Translations under genes and position numbers: made by a program
NCBI RefSeq assembly: GCF_003443735.1
Contig: NZ_CP031969.1
Location: forward strand, 3,348,001-3,412,000
Source: Streptomyces sp. CC0208
Lineage (GTDB): Bacteria; Actinomycetota; Actinomycetes; Streptomycetales; Streptomycetaceae
Length of the DNA stretch: 64,000 nt
Direction: 5' to 3'
In this document: positions 20,701-27,436 of the stretch, one piece after another
Numbering within the stretch: the first letter of the stretch is position 1
How the letters are laid out: every line of letters starts with the position of its first letter
The notes under the pieces: model-generated
What the model saw: the letters and a program-made list of their open reading frames with translations, nothing else
The model's database searches: none
What the model was told of the DNA's origin: nothing

Positions 20701-21080
20701 TGGTACGCCTCCGCCCAGGCACCGCGCGCGACCGACTGTGCTCCGTCCTTGATCAGACTCTCGAACACGTATATGTCAATGTCAGCCGGCGCCACCCTCA
20801 TCGCGTAGCCCGACTTCTCGGTCACCAGGAGGTCGCGCCCCGCCACTCCGAAGGCGCGGCGGATCTCTGCGACAAGGGCCCGTACTCGCCCAGCGGACGA
20901 ACCGCGAGAACGATCACCCAGCAACCCCTGGACCAGACGATCGACGGACACGCTTCGGTTGGCACTCACCAACAACAAGGAGCACAGGGCACGCTGCCGC
21001 CCGGTCAGCGCGATCTCCAGTCCGTCCAGCCGTATCTCCAGCGGCCCGAGTAACCGGAACCGAGGTTGCCAGATGTTCAC
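17724..21080 (-). CDS. AfsR-like SARP regulator with NTPase and TPR domains
   Basis: A 1118-aa regulator. Domains in order: OmpR-like winged helix (about 1-95), BTAD (about 95-245), an NB-ARC-type STAND NTPase (about 275-620) with Walker A GPAGVGKTAL and Walker B-like VLVVLDDV, and a long TPR array (about 700-1090) with repeated AxxxLGxxxxAxxxFxxA patterns. Such proteins integrate a signal through the NTPase/TPR part and activate biosynthetic genes. It starts at GTG 21080 and lies 46 bp after the M50 protease gene, so it is probably the last gene of the island operon. Confidence 0.9.
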   Translation of the reverse strand: MNIWQPRFRLLGPLEIRLDGLEIALTGRQRALCSLLLVSANRSVSVDRLVQGLLGDRSRGSSAGRVRALVAEIRRAFGVAGRDLLVTEKSGYAMRVAPADIDIYVFESLIKDGAQSVARGAWAEAYHCYDDAASLWRGDPFPDLSTSAEAERRRLVELHGAALEGRAQADLELGRYGAAIAELVRLSAEYPLREHPHALLMRALQRDGRTSEALEVYLALRGRLSRELGVEPSSELSALHQRLLAGVDSIATTRNAATREHSPRDTRVPHQLPRAPRFFVGRGTDVRQLDAWWRGGEDILLIVGPAGVGKTALALHWSHQVARGFPDGQLFLDMRGFDDGEPMTVEEALPLLLQGLGIAPRDVPVGLEAQTALYRTLLAERRVLVVLDDVADAALVRRLLPTAGGSLTLVTSRHKLSGLVTMDSAHRLMCDVLTPGAALKLLGNSVGSEVVAADPEAANRLISLCDHLPLALCVAGSWIGGRPGSISSYVDELAERGRLARLHVEGEESVAVRAALDLSYATLSDEASRVFRSLGLMPGTGRSVAAVAAGALLDEARVEDLLRRAQQVHLLRDTDRGRATWHDLVHEYARERALKEDNESDRRAAVERILDHYLQSAISAAEACKYYVPHVRPEAVEGAAPQEFRASDEAISWFDSEWDGIAVAIGYAAEHGPYRFAWQLVDALQDLFHHRRPLSDWVRLASLARKGAERGGDYIGQAAMGLALGHARWREGDFKGALREYGNCERLARRAGWLFGEAVSLQGRGVTLKLLGQPHEAPPYYKKSLAIYRRLGRVKSVRTMLINMASLYLALGQLADAEDAAVEGLSLLSQAGDHTHAMCLVNLGLVRQKQARFDEAVVALRASMVAAQNAGSVYAEAVALEALGRVRDDAGQGARAIQAFEDAITLAERVGNRNCQVDSLMGLASVKARAGFTHEAVTRLGTAREMAEQTGYHTGLIEILCLSGVLNCARERYDEAIAQLDRASEMAESGNPLTLPRIRTAAALALLCKGENVMALAAATEAADLASRSGQRLLHARALMAMAAALSASGEHGRAEEEQSAAQSLFEQIGVPHMQRVADSWRVPMAVEEPIGTRRRQQAEVPEDAHLRLEIFLARHFD

Positions 21081-21126
21081 CAGCAGAAGCTAGACCACGA
21101 CCAAACGGAACGCAACGAAAGATCAC

Positions 21127-22347
21127 TTACGCTCGTCCGAACGGTCCCCTCCACCTGCGCACCAGCGCGAGGGTCCGTCCCCCGTGACGTTTCCACCACA
21201 AACGCACCCACAAGCATTGCAGTCCGCACAGAAGAAGAACCGTCACCAGTGCATCAAGGCGTGCCCAGGGATCTGCGTCCCCCACCATGCGCACGAGGGA
21301 CCGCCGGAACAGCGGCCAGGAGACGTCCGTCAGAATCCTCAGACCAATGAACACGCAGACCCCGGACGCCAGCAGGGTCCCCACGGTGTAGGCCTTGAGG
21401 AATCGCCCTTCCGGTTTCGACATTGAAGCAAGAGGGTGGCGGTCGGGGCGGCTCCCCCACATGCGCGCCGCCAGATACCGAACATAACGGCCCGCATCAC
21501 CGTAGAGGTTGCGACAGCCAGTCAGATCCTGAATCACGAAGTAGACGTCGGTGCGCATGAAGACCAGACACTGGTTCGCCAACGCGGTCACCAGAGTCAG
21601 GATGATCACGGAAAGCAGCGGCTTGTTGACGCCCAGTCCACGAAGCGCTAGACAAATGCCGCATATAAAACCATCCAGAGCAATTCCAGAGAGATATACC
21701 GTCAGACGCTGCCTTCGGCTCCTGAGCCAGATTCCTGACACCTCGGTCTGTGCTACCAGGAACTGAAGACGGGTTCCGAGACGGATCCGTCCAGGTACAC
21801 CGGCGGCGCGAGCCGTCACCAGGTGTGCCAACTCATGAAGAGCGATGAGGCAGGCCGCGACAACAACTTGCACCAGCACGGTGAAGGTGCCGTAGTCGGC
21901 CCACAAAAGTTCGTCCCAGGTCGGCAGCACCTTCGGATCTGAGGCTACGAGCAGCAGTGCGCAGACGGGCACCAACAGAACGAAGGCATGCACAGCGGAA
22001 CTCATGGCCCAGCGAACGTGACGCGAGCACAGCCAAGGAAACGAGACAACAGGCGGAGGGGCCGCGAACTCCCGGTCACCGATCGACGCCACAAGCCCAG
22101 CCGCCGCCAGCTGCTCGACGAAGGCCCGGACGTCGACGTCACGACCAGTGCTCGCGCGCAAGCCGCTTCTGGCCTCCTCGACTGTCTTTCCCTCGGACAG
22201 GAGCCTGACGGCGGCCATACCGATGTCCGGCAGGACAATCACCTGGTCATTGCCTTGCCGTCCCACGATCCATTCGCCCCGGTCCTGGCGGAACTCAAGT
22301 GCGTGGAGTGAGACATGAAGTCCGTGATCCCCCGTCGACGACGTCAT
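21127..22347 (-). CDS. M50 family membrane metalloprotease with PqqD-like N-terminus
   Basis: A 406-aa protein. The first ~95 residues read like a PqqD/RRE winged-helix domain (LPDIGMAAVRLLSEGKTVEEARSGL region, then AFVEQLAAAGLV). The rest has about six to eight transmembrane helices with the zinc motif HELAH in the segment ALHELAHLVTARAAG, and later Asp residues in transmembrane surroundings (FMRTDVYFVIQDL) that fit the third M50 ligand. M50 enzymes cut within the membrane. In a peptide cluster it could remove a leader or act as an immunity protein. ATG 22347 lies 13 bp after the ThiF-like gene. Confidence 0.75.
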   Translation of the reverse strand: MTSSTGDHGLHVSLHALEFRQDRGEWIVGRQGNDQVIVLPDIGMAAVRLLSEGKTVEEARSGLRASTGRDVDVRAFVEQLAAAGLVASIGDREFAAPPPVVSFPWLCSRHVRWAMSSAVHAFVLLVPVCALLLVASDPKVLPTWDELLWADYGTFTVLVQVVVAACLIALHELAHLVTARAAGVPGRIRLGTRLQFLVAQTEVSGIWLRSRRQRLTVYLSGIALDGFICGICLALRGLGVNKPLLSVIILTLVTALANQCLVFMRTDVYFVIQDLTGCRNLYGDAGRYVRYLAARMWGSRPDRHPLASMSKPEGRFLKAYTVGTLLASGVCVFIGLRILTDVSWPLFRRSLVRMVGDADPWARLDALVTVLLLCGLQCLWVRLWWKRHGGRTLALVRRWRGPFGRA

Positions 22348-22360
22348 TATTGACGCCCCG

Positions 22361-23434
22361 TCATGGATTGCACAGTGCGCAGTCCGGACGGGCCGGGTGC
22401 CGTACGTTGACGACGTGGTCGGGAGCGATGAGGTTGAGCCCGCGCACATATCCGGGGGCAACCCTGCTGGTGCCGGTCAGCAGTGATACGACTTCGTGGG
22501 CGATCAGTTGGCCGGAGATCCCAGCGGAAGGAGCCAGTACTCCTGCTCCCCCCATGTTCGGGAGCCAGCCAGGTTTGAGTTTCGCCTCCTCTCCGGCACC
22601 GACGCACTCGAAGCAGGGACCCGCAGGTCCATAGACACCGACCGTAACCAGGGGTCCGTTGTATCCGGCGACCACCCAGGGAACACCCAACGCCGCACAC
22701 ACCCGGCTCGTCATTTTTGCGATGAGGTCGTTCCGGGGTTCGTCCGCACATAGCGCGAAGACGTCGCAACCCGCCACCAGCTCCCTGAGTCCCTCTTCCG
22801 TGTCCACCTTCCGGATGTCATACGTGAAGGTTCCCGTCGAGTTGATCTCGGCGAGGCGCTCAACGGCCTTCTGCGCTTTGGGCTGGTTCAGGTCAGCTTC
22901 GCTGTACAGGGCCTGTCGGGTCAGGTTGGACACTTCGACGCGGTCCGGATCGACGAGATGGAGAGTGCCCACCCCGACGGCGGCCAGGGCCCACGCGGCA
23001 TGACTTCCAGTGCCACCGACTCCCAGCATCACGACCCGGGATTGCTTCAGCCGCTTCTGCGTCTCCCAGGGATCACTACCCGAGCGCAGGTCGATCCGTC
23101 GAAAGTAAGCATGATTGCGACTGTATCTCTCGATCTCAGATTCCGTGAAACCTTCGGGAGGGGTTGTGGCTGCGTCTTCCAAATACCCTGAATTGAGAAG
23201 ATCCTTGACCAGCCTGCCAGCACCTTCCAAGCCCAACGACGGGTGTTGCGCGGCCAATTCTTCCTCAATGAACTCGAGGGTGTTCGCGCCGTCCATAAGG
23301 CTCAATGCCGACCAGACCCAGCCGCAGGGATCACTAATCTCCGCCGCGACTCCGTAGAGCTCACCCCCGATGCGGATCGTTCCGTCATCGAACCGGTGGG
23401 GCGTGTGCTCCGGCTTTACTGTTGGGCGTCTCAC
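22361..23434 (-). CDS. ThiF/E1-like adenylyltransferase with RRE-like N-terminal domain
   Basis: A 357-aa enzyme. Residues of about 5-90 resemble an RRE/PqqD winged helix (HRFDDGTIRIGG, LLNSGYLED). The E1/ThiF fold follows, with the ATP loop MLGVGGTGSHAAW, the DPDRVEVSNLTRQ segment (Asp and Arg for ATP and Mg), and a structural zinc site of two CxxC pairs (CFECVG and CALC at the very end). E1-like enzymes adenylate a C-terminal carboxylate, as MccB does for microcin C7. No YcaO partner is present. GTG 23434 is chosen because AAGGAG ends 8 bp upstream; 23443 and 23440 are alternative GTGs. Confidence 0.8.
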   Translation of the reverse strand: MRRPTVKPEHTPHRFDDGTIRIGGELYGVAAEISDPCGWVWSALSLMDGANTLEFIEEELAAQHPSLGLEGAGRLVKDLLNSGYLEDAATTPPEGFTESEIERYSRNHAYFRRIDLRSGSDPWETQKRLKQSRVVMLGVGGTGSHAAWALAAVGVGTLHLVDPDRVEVSNLTRQALYSEADLNQPKAQKAVERLAEINSTGTFTYDIRKVDTEEGLRELVAGCDVFALCADEPRNDLIAKMTSRVCAALGVPWVVAGYNGPLVTVGVYGPAGPCFECVGAGEEAKLKPGWLPNMGGAGVLAPSAGISGQLIAHEVVSLLTGTSRVAPGYVRGLNLIAPDHVVNVRHPARPDCALCNP

Positions 23435-23451
23435 GGCCACCACTCCTTGAC

Positions 23452-23487
23452 AGCCCTGCCGACGGAAAGAATTCCGTCGGCAGGGCT
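23452..23487 (-). terminator. Perfect 16-bp hairpin between peptide C and the ThiF-like gene
   Basis: Arms 23452-23467 and 23472-23487 are exact reverse complements around a 4-nt loop. It starts 4 bp after the peptide C stop and ends 17 bp before the ThiF-like start. With no T tract it is likely an attenuator or mRNA-stabilising structure that keeps the upstream peptide transcript more abundant. Confidence 0.7.
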
Positions 23488-23491
23488 CAGA

Positions 23492-23632
23492 TTACCTGAC
23501 AATTGACTTGCTCTCGATCGTCTCGATCTTGTCGAGCAAACGGATCTCGATAAACTCGGGCTGGGTAACCTCCGCGGTCTCGGCGAGCGACACGCTCTCC
23601 TTGTTCTGCGCGCTCTGAGCACTTTCCTGCAT
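23492..23632 (-). CDS. Small peptide C (46 aa), candidate precursor or accessory peptide
   Basis: A 46-aa acidic peptide with a strong Shine-Dalgarno (AAGGAG and GAGGAG upstream of ATG 23632). It has no Cys, Trp or Tyr. The first half is Ser/Gln/Glu-rich; the second half carries PEFIEIRLLDKIETIESK. The F-x-E-I-R-L-L-D core faintly recalls leader motifs recognised by RRE domains and the PqqA F-x-D-L-R stretch, but that is only a likeness. Its place between the S26 peptidase and ThiF-like genes, with a 16-bp hairpin directly after the stop, supports a precursor-type gene. It is unrelated to peptides A and B. Confidence 0.6.
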   Translation of the reverse strand: MQESAQSAQNKESVSLAETAEVTQPEFIEIRLLDKIETIESKSIVR

Positions 23633-23710
23633 TTTTCTCTCCTCTTCTCCTTGGTGTACATCTCCTCCGCCGGCGCGGAAGTCCAGAAGTGGCTCACGCC
23701 GTTCGGCACG

Positions 23711-24169
23711 TCACAATCGACGCCACACCGTGCCGAGCACCCTGTTCACAGGGAAAGGGCCCATCTGACGCGAGTCGAAACTGACGGAAGCGTTGTCTCC
23801 CAGCAGAAACAGATGCCCCGAGGGGATGCGATCCGCCGCGCCCGTCTCCACGGTCCAGGGGTCACCCGGGCCAGCGGCGACCCGCTTGACAAGCCATCGG
23901 CGCGCTGTGACCGCCCCGCGCGGACTGCCCAATCCGGGTGGAGGCAGCTCCCAGCTTCTTCGTTCCGTGCTCGGGAGTTCCACCACAACCACACCGCCGC
24001 GCTTGGGCACAATTCCGCGCCTTACCAGTACGCGATCGTTCGGGCGGTAAGTCGGCAGCATGCTGTGTCCTACGACGGTGACTACCACAAGATGTCTGCG
24101 CAGAATCAGTGCCGTCAGAACGGCGAGACTGATACACGCGGCTGCCACGACAAGGCTTCCCCAGATCAC
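23711..24169 (-). CDS. S26 family signal peptidase
   Basis: A 152-aa type I signal peptidase-like protein. One N-terminal transmembrane helix (about 3-24) is followed by the catalytic Ser box (VGHSMLPTYRPND) and the catalytic Lys box (RRWLVKRVAAGPGD), with the conserved C-terminal GDN segment (LLGDNASVSFDSR). It is short for a housekeeping SPase. GTG 24169 overlaps the ABC gene stop as GTGA, so it is cotranscribed. It may process the island peptides, whose leader ends in an Ala-rich AxA-like stretch, since the ABC exporter has no peptidase domain. Confidence 0.85.
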   Translation of the reverse strand: MIWGSLVVAAACISLAVLTALILRRHLVVVTVVGHSMLPTYRPNDRVLVRRGIVPKRGGVVVVELPSTERRSWELPPPGLGSPRGAVTARRWLVKRVAAGPGDPWTVETGAADRIPSGHLFLLGDNASVSFDSRQMGPFPVNRVLGTVWRRL

Positions 24170-26067
24170 TGTGATGCCTTCACTGTTAGCTTGGACACCG
24201 AGTCTTCGGTGTATCCGGCAGCTTGGACAGCAAAGAGTCGAGAGTATACACCGCTGCCCGCCATCAGGGTGAGATGGTCACCCTGCTCCACAATGCACCC
24301 GTCGGACAGCACGGCGATCTGATCAGCCTCACGGACAGAACCGAGCCGGTGCGATATGAGGAGGCTTGTACGACCTTGGCGAAAATCTCGCAATTGAGAG
24401 TGCAGTTCATGTTCAGCCTCTGCGTCCAGCCCTGCCGCAGGTTCATCGAGAATCAGAAAGTCCCGTCGGTCTCGCACCAAGGCGCGAGCCAGAGCCAGCC
24501 GTTGCATCTGGCCACCGGACAGGAGAACACCGGAAGTGGTGTCGTCGTTGTCGGAACCTGCGAAAAACGTGCGCGTAACCAGCGTGTCATAGCCGAGCGG
24601 GAAGGCCGCGATAGCCTGATGCACCCCCGCCTTGCGTGCCGCTTCGATCACCCTGGTGGGTTCTTCCATTGCACCGAGGTCCCCGAGGACTATGTTTTCC
24701 CGGGCAGTCAGATCGTAGTGCATGAAGTCCTGGAATACTGCACTCATTCTTTGACGCAACTCTTCGGGTGCAAAATTCCGGATGTCGACGCCGTCCCAAA
24801 GAATCGCACCGCGAGTCGGATCATAGAAGCGGCACAAAAGTTTTATCAGGGTCGATTTCCCTGCGCCGTTCAGGCCGACCAGCGCCAAGCTACGGCCTTG
24901 AGGAATTACGAGAGTGACGCCTTTGAGAACCCACGGTTGATCGTCGCTGTAGCGGAACCAGACGTCGCGGAGCTCCAGCGCGTTCGCCAGACGGGGTACC
25001 GGCAGTGGCTCAGGTGCACGCTCCAGGTCCGGCTCGGCGGAACTCACTTCCTGGTAGTGCCTGAACATGACCAAGGCTTGATGTGCTTTTGCGATGCTTC
25101 CAGCGAGCTGCGCAACCGACGTCTGCACACCTGCTACGGCCGCCACGAAAATCGCAACGTCTCCCATGGTCAGTACGCCGGACATCGCTGCATGGATAGC
25201 CCAGATCAGTCCGAAGCCGGCGGCGAGTGCACCGAGGAAAGCCAGCACTGATTGGACGAGAAGCTCGTGGCGGTCAACTGACCGCTTGGCATCGTCAGCC
25301 GCTCGGCGCTCATGCTGCATACGGCCCAAGAGAAAGGAACCGGTTCCGAACAGACGTATCTCTTTGGCGGCATCTACGTTGGAGAGCATCTGATCGAAGA
25401 AGATCTCGCGCCTCTCCCTCGGAGTGATACGCCAAAGCATGTTTGCTCGACGACGAGAAAGCGCGATTTCCGCAACCAGCACAGGCAGCGCGAAAGCGAC
25501 AATAAACGCAGACATCAGTGGTGCCAGGACGAAGAGCGAACCCAGGAATCCAGTGATGGTGATGCCCGACCGGACCGCCCCCAGTGAGCCTTGCAGAATC
25601 GCTCCCGGGGCGCTTCTGCCTGATTGCTTGGCCAGGCGAAGCTTGTCCAAGAAGGAGGGATTCTCGAATGGCCCCAAGCCGACAAATAGAGCCAAGGAGG
25701 AGAAGAGTCTGCCTTGAGCGAGTGTTCCAGTGGCACGTTCCAACTCAGCCCGAAGGTACTCGAGGATATGAGGAATGACCGCCTGGACGACTCCGGCAAG
25801 CGCGAGACCGACAGCCAGTGTGACCAGAGTCTGGACGGACGCCCCACGACTGAGGTCATCAAATATGATCTTACTGAGCCAACCAACAGCGACTGGAATA
25901 GCGCCGCTGGCGAGATCCAGCACGATATACGTGATCAACTTGTAGCCGGCGGATTCGAAGCCAAGGGACAGGGCGCCTCGAAGTGGGTTCAGGTCAAGGA
26001 AAGGCCATCCGCCTCGACCGAAACGAGATGCGCCTTCACCGGATTCCTCTGAATCTTTTGTGATCAT
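24166..26067 (-). CDS. ABC transporter, fused permease and ATPase
   Basis: A 633-aa half-transporter of the exporter type. Six transmembrane helices span about residues 35-330. The ATPase domain (about 370-600) has Walker A LVGLNGAGKSTL, a Q-loop, the signature LLSGGQMQRLALARAL, Walker B DFLILDEPAAG and the switch His in LISHRLG. There is no N-terminal C39 peptidase. It starts 4 bp after the thioredoxin-like gene (ATG 26067, or GTG 26070). It is the likely peptide exporter of the island. Confidence 0.9.
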   Translation of the reverse strand: MITKDSEESGEGASRFGRGGWPFLDLNPLRGALSLGFESAGYKLITYIVLDLASGAIPVAVGWLSKIIFDDLSRGASVQTLVTLAVGLALAGVVQAVIPHILEYLRAELERATGTLAQGRLFSSLALFVGLGPFENPSFLDKLRLAKQSGRSAPGAILQGSLGAVRSGITITGFLGSLFVLAPLMSAFIVAFALPVLVAEIALSRRRANMLWRITPRERREIFFDQMLSNVDAAKEIRLFGTGSFLLGRMQHERRAADDAKRSVDRHELLVQSVLAFLGALAAGFGLIWAIHAAMSGVLTMGDVAIFVAAVAGVQTSVAQLAGSIAKAHQALVMFRHYQEVSSAEPDLERAPEPLPVPRLANALELRDVWFRYSDDQPWVLKGVTLVIPQGRSLALVGLNGAGKSTLIKLLCRFYDPTRGAILWDGVDIRNFAPEELRQRMSAVFQDFMHYDLTARENIVLGDLGAMEEPTRVIEAARKAGVHQAIAAFPLGYDTLVTRTFFAGSDNDDTTSGVLLSGGQMQRLALARALVRDRRDFLILDEPAAGLDAEAEHELHSQLRDFRQGRTSLLISHRLGSVREADQIAVLSDGCIVEQGDHLTLMAGSGVYSRLFAVQAAGYTEDSVSKLTVKASQ

Positions 26068-26071
26068 CACG

Positions 26072-26665
26072 CTAGCCGACCGTCGAAGCCGGAGACAGAG
26101 AGGCCCCGTCGGACTGAGCCAGTCGCGTTGAACTCTGCGTAGAGGTCCTGATCGCACCATGCTCGTCCACCACAAGGTAGGTGGGGAAGACCGAGACTCC
26201 CAGCTCTTTCATGAGGTCCCGAACAGACTCCTGCGCATCCACAGGAATCACATGGGAAAGTGCATCGAGTTCGTCGCGATAGTAGGCAACACCGTCTGTT
26301 TCGCCGACAACGAGGGAGAACGTACGTTCCCTGCCCAACGGAACGCCACTCAGGAATTTCTTATATTCCGGCATCTGCTGCTGACAACCGCTGCATCCGA
26401 CCATTTGAAAGGCAAGGATCCAAGGTCCCGAACCCACGGCAGGGAAGGAAACCTCATTGCCATCAGTGTCGACCATCGAGGACGGAACGGGAACTGTGGT
26501 TCCTACGCTCGGCGCACCACCCCTGCGTGGACCCAGTGAACCTTCTTCCGTCAAAGGATCAAGGATCTTTTTTACCCTCAATGCGACGGCCACAGCGAGG
26601 CCACAGGCGGCAGACGCCATGAGAAGAGCCAGTACAGAGAGTGCGTTACCCATTGATAGCCCCAT
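26072..26665 (-). CDS. Membrane-anchored TlpA/redoxin-like thiol-disulfide protein
   Basis: A 197-aa protein with one N-terminal transmembrane helix and an extracytoplasmic thioredoxin fold. The active site is C-S-G-C in FQMVGCSGCQQQMPEY, and the cis-Pro loop is VFPTYLVVD. It begins 3 bp after the MauE gene stop. With MauE it forms the usual MauD/MauE-like pair: a periplasmic-side thiol oxidoreductase and its membrane redox partner. The Cys-rich peptides A and B are obvious candidate substrates. Confidence 0.8.
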   Translation of the reverse strand: MGLSMGNALSVLALLMASAACGLAVAVALRVKKILDPLTEEGSLGPRRGGAPSVGTTVPVPSSMVDTDGNEVSFPAVGSGPWILAFQMVGCSGCQQQMPEYKKFLSGVPLGRERTFSLVVGETDGVAYYRDELDALSHVIPVDAQESVRDLMKELGVSVFPTYLVVDEHGAIRTSTQSSTRLAQSDGASLSPASTVG

Positions 26666-26668
26666 TTG

Positions 26669-27187
26669 TCAGTCGGTAGCTGCGGGACGGAGAAGCGCAG
26701 CCAACTCTCCCAGGTGAAGCACGGCGATAGCCACGGCAGTTGCCGGCGCTGCCAATACGGCATAGTCGGACAGGGACGGACCAGCCGAATCAGCAGTCGC
26801 CCACCAGGTGACGCCACAAGCAACCAAGAGGATCAAATTTCGTACCAGATGAGCACCAGAGACCGCAGTGCCATCAGTTCCCACACATCCACACGACGTT
26901 CCCGGCCTGATCCGCATGACAGCAAACAGGTACACAGTGAAGGAAGTCAGGAGGAAGGCGGCGCCGGCCAAACCGATGATCCTCAACGGATACACCATCA
27001 AACATAGGCTGGCGCCCAACTCCGTTGCGATTACCGAAGCCGCCAACGGGCTTGCAAAGAAACCAATGCCCGGGATAGTGGTCGTCACATGCCGGCGAAA
27101 GTCTGCGAAGTTCACAATTTTTGGGGTTGCTGACCATGCGAACGTCGCAAGCAAGCACAACCGCCCGAAGACATCTACCGCGTTCAT
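26669..27187 (-). CDS. MauE/DoxX-like redox-associated membrane protein
   Basis: A 172-aa polytopic protein with about four or five transmembrane helices. The N-terminus (LATFAWSATPKIVNFADFRRHV) and the central Cys pair in GTSCGCVG match MauE family proteins, which support disulfide formation or TlpA recycling. It is separated from the peptide B gene by 75 bp that include a hairpin. Confidence 0.75.
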   Translation of the reverse strand: MNAVDVFGRLCLLATFAWSATPKIVNFADFRRHVTTTIPGIGFFASPLAASVIATELGASLCLMVYPLRIIGLAGAAFLLTSFTVYLFAVMRIRPGTSCGCVGTDGTAVSGAHLVRNLILLVACGVTWWATADSAGPSLSDYAVLAAPATAVAIAVLHLGELAALLRPAATD

Positions 27188-27214
27188 TCATCCCCGAATC
27201 GAATCCACGCGTGG

Positions 27215-27257
27215 GCAGGGTGACCGCCGTGCTCATCCGCTACGGCGGCCACCCTGC
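27215..27257 (-). terminator. 16-bp hairpin behind peptide B
   Basis: Arms 27215-27230 and 27242-27257 pair over 16 positions (one is a G-U in the minus-strand RNA) around an 11-nt loop. It begins 5 bp after the peptide B stop and sits ahead of MauE. It matches the position and length of the hairpin behind peptide C. Confidence 0.7.
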
Positions 27258-27262
27258 AATGA

Positions 27263-27436
27263 CTACGAGGCAGAGCAAGCGATGGTGTGGCAGTCCTCCA
27301 GCGTGCAGCAGTGGCTAACCGCACCGGAGCCGTTGTACTCGGTCCAGCATTCCTTGGCACATCCGGCCGCCGCGCTTGTCTTGGGCAGCAGCTTCTCGGC
27401 CATGCGTCCAACGACACCACTCAGCATCTTGGTCAT
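27263..27436 (-). CDS. Cys-rich precursor-like peptide B (57 aa)
   Basis: A 57-aa peptide from ATG with GAGGAGA 4 bp upstream. It aligns without gaps to peptide A over the first 33 positions: G-R near 10-11 versus 14-15, then L16-L17-P18-K19-T20, Ala 22-24, C26, C30-W31 and E33 at identical positions. Cys are at 26, 30, 43, 44, 49 and 54, so three disulfides are possible. The last residues are Ala-Ser. The leader has Lys, Arg and Met but no long hydrophobic core, so it is not a standard Sec signal. It heads the minus-strand operon of MauE, TlpA-like, ABC, S26, peptide C, ThiF-like, M50 and SARP genes. Confidence 0.8.
   Translation of the reverse strand: MTKMLSGVVGRMAEKLLPKTSAAAGCAKECWTEYNGSGAVSHCCTLEDCHTIACSAS

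Noticed and set aside
23492..23709. A different frame from GTG 23709 giving a Trp-containing peptide that overlaps peptide C
   Set aside because: No Shine-Dalgarno at 23709 and an Arg/Ser-rich continuation typical of an out-of-frame shadow; peptide C has the strong ribosome binding site.
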